A stretch of DNA of 64,000 bases, taken from Thermoplasmata archaeon. Its GTDB lineage: Archaea; Thermoplasmatota; Thermoplasmata; GCA-020350865. Below are positions 61,047 through 64,000 of the stretch, piece by piece. Numbering within the stretch: position 1 is the stretch's first letter; each line of letters opens with the position of its first letter. The notes below the pieces were generated by a model, which saw nothing but the letters and a program-made list of their open reading frames with translations, was not told where the DNA came from and made no database searches. The position numbers and the translations under genes were made by a program. Location: assembly GCA_020348445.1 (NCBI GenBank), contig CP070751.1, forward strand, positions 279,672-343,671. Reading direction: 5' to 3'.

Positions 61047-63737
61047 CTACACCCCTATAAAAGTGAATTTCGTTGATCCAGAGGTGGAAACCTGATAACC
61101 CTCTGTCATCTTTAAAGTACAATCAAACGCCCCCTCGGGCATTATTGTTGAATGCCAGTACCAACGCTCTTTGCTGTTGTTGAAATAGTTAATTCCCACG
61201 CAATCAGGGATGTTGTCACAATACCAGTCTGCCGTATGGTTAACATCCGGTTTCAGTGGTATTCCAAATGTATCATATCCTTGGAGATATTCCTCAGTCC
61301 AAACCGAGATGCTGTATGTGCTCGAACCTCTAATACCATTAGCATTGAAAGGAACTACTATAAAATACAACCTTGCCCCAGGATCACTGGCCCCAAGACC
61401 TGTGATTGTGGTAGTATTGGTTCCAAAATTAATAGCAGGGCAAGTAAGGTTATGGTGAATACCAGGAGTCCCAAAGAAGCCATCTCTCGTATTTGAAAAA
61501 TACACCTCATACCAATCTCCAACGCTCATACTTAGGGGTTCAGACCAAGTTAGAGTTACACTTCCGTTAACTTCAACAGAAACATTGAGTTTTTTCGCCT
61601 CAGAATCGGGATCGAATCCTGAAAATAGAATATCATCATCGTAACTGACCATCGCCCCGGGTAAACCTGTGAAGGTGTAGTTGGTTTGAGTATCGAATTT
61701 TACCTCGTAGCCTTCACCGAGTTTCATCTGCGTGTCGTTTACACAACCATCTCCATGTTTCATCCATTTATATAACTCTGGATGCATCCATTTGATGTAT
61801 CTAGCGTTCATGTCATTTAGACAATTATCTATCGTCATGCTCTCCAATGGTTCTAAAGGCAGAGAGAAGGTCGAGACTCCTTTCTGGAATATCTTTGTCC
61901 ATTTGCCAACAGTTCTTGATGTGGAGCTGATTTCCCCTAATTTAAAAACTGTTCTTATCGTGTAATAATATTGTTGGTGAGCGATATCAAATGCAGCGCC
62001 TGTGTCGTTCCAAGTAGTTCTTAAAGGTATGACGCCGCTATCGTTATGTAGCGAAGTGTTAACCCATACATTAGAGAAATCAAATTCGATCTGTGATGTA
62101 GAGCGATAGAGAAGGTAGTGTGAAAGACCTGTTGTTGGAAGTGGAGTCCAATTGAGAATAATGTCATCTCCAATTGCTTTGATGTAAAGTGTAGGAGGCA
62201 AGAAAGCTATAATCTCTAAAACTTTCGATGCGATGTTATTTGTCTCATTGCTTTCGGCTATAACATCAATGGGATCGATAACCACATAAATATTATGAAT
62301 CCCTGGTGGGCCTGCAGTCCAATGTACTTGGACAGTTCTATTTTCTCCTGATGGAATTGAAAATAATATCTGATCAACATCAATCTGAATGCCTGGTCCG
62401 GAACCAATTGGATAGCCGGGGTCACCATCGTAGAATCTGACAATAACCTCAGGACCGTTTCCCGCGCCAATATTATGGATTGTGGCGTTGATCGTCACGT
62501 CCGTGCCACATAACACTGGGCCTGGGGGGGCAAATTTGATATCATCAATTGTTATCTCAAAGTCAGGCGGAACGAAACGCCGGTAATACACGTCCCAATC
62601 ACCATGTCGTGTATCTTCCCAAACGATATGAACCTCAGCGTTTTCTACGGCTATGGCAGCATTAGCGTTATTTACCATAGGAATACCGGCTATTTCAATC
62701 TCCTGTTCCCAAGTTACGCCATTGAAATGTTTGTAATAAATATCATAGAAGCCAAGCGCCACCTCCATCCTCTGCCAAGTCACGTATATATCATTGTTTT
62801 CCACAGCGATTTTAGGAAACTGTGAGTGGCTGGTATTCGTAATAATTGGTACATCTTCGTGCCAGAAATTACCATCAAAATACCGGTAATAAATATCATC
62901 GATATCAAACATTACATTCTCATATTCATGCCAAACGACATGTACTTTGCCATTTTCTACTGCAATCGAAGGGCTCATTTGGCGTTCTGTCGCATTATCT
63001 GTACTGATAACTTGTTCCCACTGCCAATCAATTCCATTGTAATATCGATAATAAATATCATTATCACCGTCTCGGTTATCTTCCCAAACGACATGAACCT
63101 TACCATTCTCAACCGCGAGTGAAGGATCGAATTGCGTTTCTGACCCAATATCTGTGCTGATTTCTTGTTCCGGTTCCCAACCAATCCCATTGTAAAATCT
63201 ATAATAAATGTCCCAATCTCCATCACCATAATCCATCCAAACAACATGGGCCTTGTCGTTTTCAACAGCTATCGCTGGATATGATTGATTTTCTGTCCCA
63301 ATGTCTGTACTGATTTCCTGCACTGGCTCCCAATCAGTCCCATTGTAAAATCTATAATATATGTCATAATCATCATCTCTAAAATCCATCCAAACAACAT
63401 GCAGTTTGCCGTTATCCACTGCAATCCGAGCAAATGCTTGATCTCCTGTCCCGCTATCATTACTGATTTCCTGCTCAGGCTGCCAAATTGTACCATCAAA
63501 ATACTTGTAATAAATGTCAGTATTTCCGCCGGAATAATCCCCCCAAACAACGTGCACTTTTCCATTTTCAACTGCAATGGATGGCGCAACCTGATAATCT
63601 AACTCAGGGTTTGTACTGAGCCTTATTTCAGGCAACCACTCTGCATTCGCAGAAATTTCAGGTTCTAAATCATGATATCCTAGAAAAATAGCAGATACAA
63701 ATAAGCCGATTATAACTAAAGTTGATATTTTTTTCAT
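61047..63737 (-). CDS. Large secreted protein with propeller repeats, CARDB and shared C-terminal modules
   Basis: 896 residues with a signal peptide (MKKISTLVIIGLFVSAIFLGYHD). About seven repeats of 48 residues (AVENGKVHVVW ... DIYYRYFDG) at 40-385 should make a propeller. A CARDB domain (about 388-505: PVLCGTDVTINATIHNIGAGNG ... DVIAESNETNNIASK) follows, then two pairs of an Fn3-like domain and the module (FSLPLEPLESMTID, and TFGIPLKPDVNHTADW), ending GYQVSTSGSTKFTFIGV. AAGGCAG precedes the ATG. No membrane helix is present. Confidence 0.85.
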   Translation of the reverse strand: MKKISTLVIIGLFVSAIFLGYHDLEPEISANAEWLPEIRLSTNPELDYQVAPSIAVENGKVHVVWGDYSGGNTDIYYKYFDGTIWQPEQEISNDSGTGDQAFARIAVDNGKLHVVWMDFRDDDYDIYYRFYNGTDWEPVQEISTDIGTENQSYPAIAVENDKAHVVWMDYGDGDWDIYYRFYNGIGWEPEQEISTDIGSETQFDPSLAVENGKVHVVWEDNRDGDNDIYYRYYNGIDWQWEQVISTDNATERQMSPSIAVENGKVHVVWHEYENVMFDIDDIYYRYFDGNFWHEDVPIITNTSHSQFPKIAVENNDIYVTWQRMEVALGFYDIYYKHFNGVTWEQEIEIAGIPMVNNANAAIAVENAEVHIVWEDTRHGDWDVYYRRFVPPDFEITIDDIKFAPPGPVLCGTDVTINATIHNIGAGNGPEVIVRFYDGDPGYPIGSGPGIQIDVDQILFSIPSGENRTVQVHWTAGPPGIHNIYVVIDPIDVIAESNETNNIASKVLEIIAFLPPTLYIKAIGDDIILNWTPLPTTGLSHYLLYRSTSQIEFDFSNVWVNTSLHNDSGVIPLRTTWNDTGAAFDIAHQQYYYTIRTVFKLGEISSTSRTVGKWTKIFQKGVSTFSLPLEPLESMTIDNCLNDMNARYIKWMHPELYKWMKHGDGCVNDTQMKLGEGYEVKFDTQTNYTFTGLPGAMVSYDDDILFSGFDPDSEAKKLNVSVEVNGSVTLTWSEPLSMSVGDWYEVYFSNTRDGFFGTPGIHHNLTCPAINFGTNTTTITGLGASDPGARLYFIVVPFNANGIRGSSTYSISVWTEEYLQGYDTFGIPLKPDVNHTADWYCDNIPDCVGINYFNNSKERWYWHSTIMPEGAFDCTLKMTEGYQVSTSGSTKFTFIGV

Positions 63738-63882
63738 TCACTGCCTTCTTTTATCTTAAATAACTAACCTCATTCCTTGAACCTCAATAACTACATTCGT
63801 TTATGGGTATATAATACATATAGTTCTTTTTTATCTAGAGACCTTAATATTAATCTCGAGTTTTCATGTTGAAATGTCGATT

Positions 63883-64000
63883 TTAGACTCCTATAAAAGT
63901 AAATTTCGTGGTACTTGAAGTGGATATTTGATAACCCTCTGTCATCACTAATATGGGGTCATAAGCTCCTTCAGGCATCCTTGTTGAGTGCCAACTCCAT
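63883..64000 (-). CDS. C-terminal fragment of a third protein with the shared terminal module
   Basis: Reading the minus strand from the window end gives WHSTRMPEGAYDPILVM, then TEGYQISTSSTTKFTFIGV and a stop at 63,883-63,885. This aligns with the ends of the 53,780 and 61,047 proteins. The rest of the gene lies beyond the window. It is the upstream neighbour of the 61,047 gene, 145 bases away. Confidence 0.85.
   Translation of the reverse strand, partial: WSWHSTRMPEGAYDPILVMTEGYQISTSSTTKFTFIGV

Overview
The window is archaeal chromosome. It carries archaeal-type RadA, ribosomal protein S3Ae (eS1), PurP, two AglH-like sugar-1-phosphate transferases and an elongator tRNA-Met with a canonical archaeal intron. 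Many genes have a TATA box about 25 bases before the inferred transcription start, and several also have GGAGG-type ribosome binding sites. The very large, signal-peptide-bearing surface proteins and the gene mix suggest a mesophilic Thermoplasmatota-like euryarchaeon. That placement is inferred from gene content only.

Bases 1-22,156 are a surface-glycan region: GT4, GT2 and GT-C-like glycosyltransferases, two nucleotide-sugar 6-dehydrogenases, UDP-GlcNAc 2-epimerase, a WlbA-like oxidoreductase, a formyltransferase, a polysaccharide deacetylase, an acyltransferase, three methyltransferases and two AglH-like initiating enzymes. They lie in alternating operons, with paralogous pairs that suggest two assembly lines. 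Bases 22,289-28,323 hold a membrane-anchored subtilase, a lone HgdB-like Fe-S protein, a tandem ACT protein and an operon of bacterial-type queA and tgt.

Bases 28,500-41,886 encode two surface proteins (3409 and about 942 residues), both ending in one membrane helix and an acidic tail. Bases 42,001-46,197 hold an EF-Tu domain-II-like mini-protein, then a minus-strand set: an HTH regulator, an ECF-type S component, a DUF4430 protein and a DUF4430-plus-PQQ-propeller protein. This looks like an undescribed uptake system. Bases 46,500-49,056 carry a small winged-helix protein, a HdrD/GlpC-like Fe-S protein and S3Ae with a proline-rich tail.

At 49,098-49,955 a tRNA-Met gene with two apparent introns is followed by a 4-helix membrane protein gene and an exact 62-bp copy of the tRNA 3' part. 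The pattern fits integration at the tRNA and leaves a 707-bp element without an integrase. RadA, PurP and a HExxH protein follow. Bases 53,780-64,000 encode four large secreted proteins on the minus strand (propeller repeats, lamin-tail, vWA, CARDB and Fn3 domains). Three of them, including one cut by the window end, share a C-terminal module without a membrane helix that could be a surface-attachment or sorting domain.
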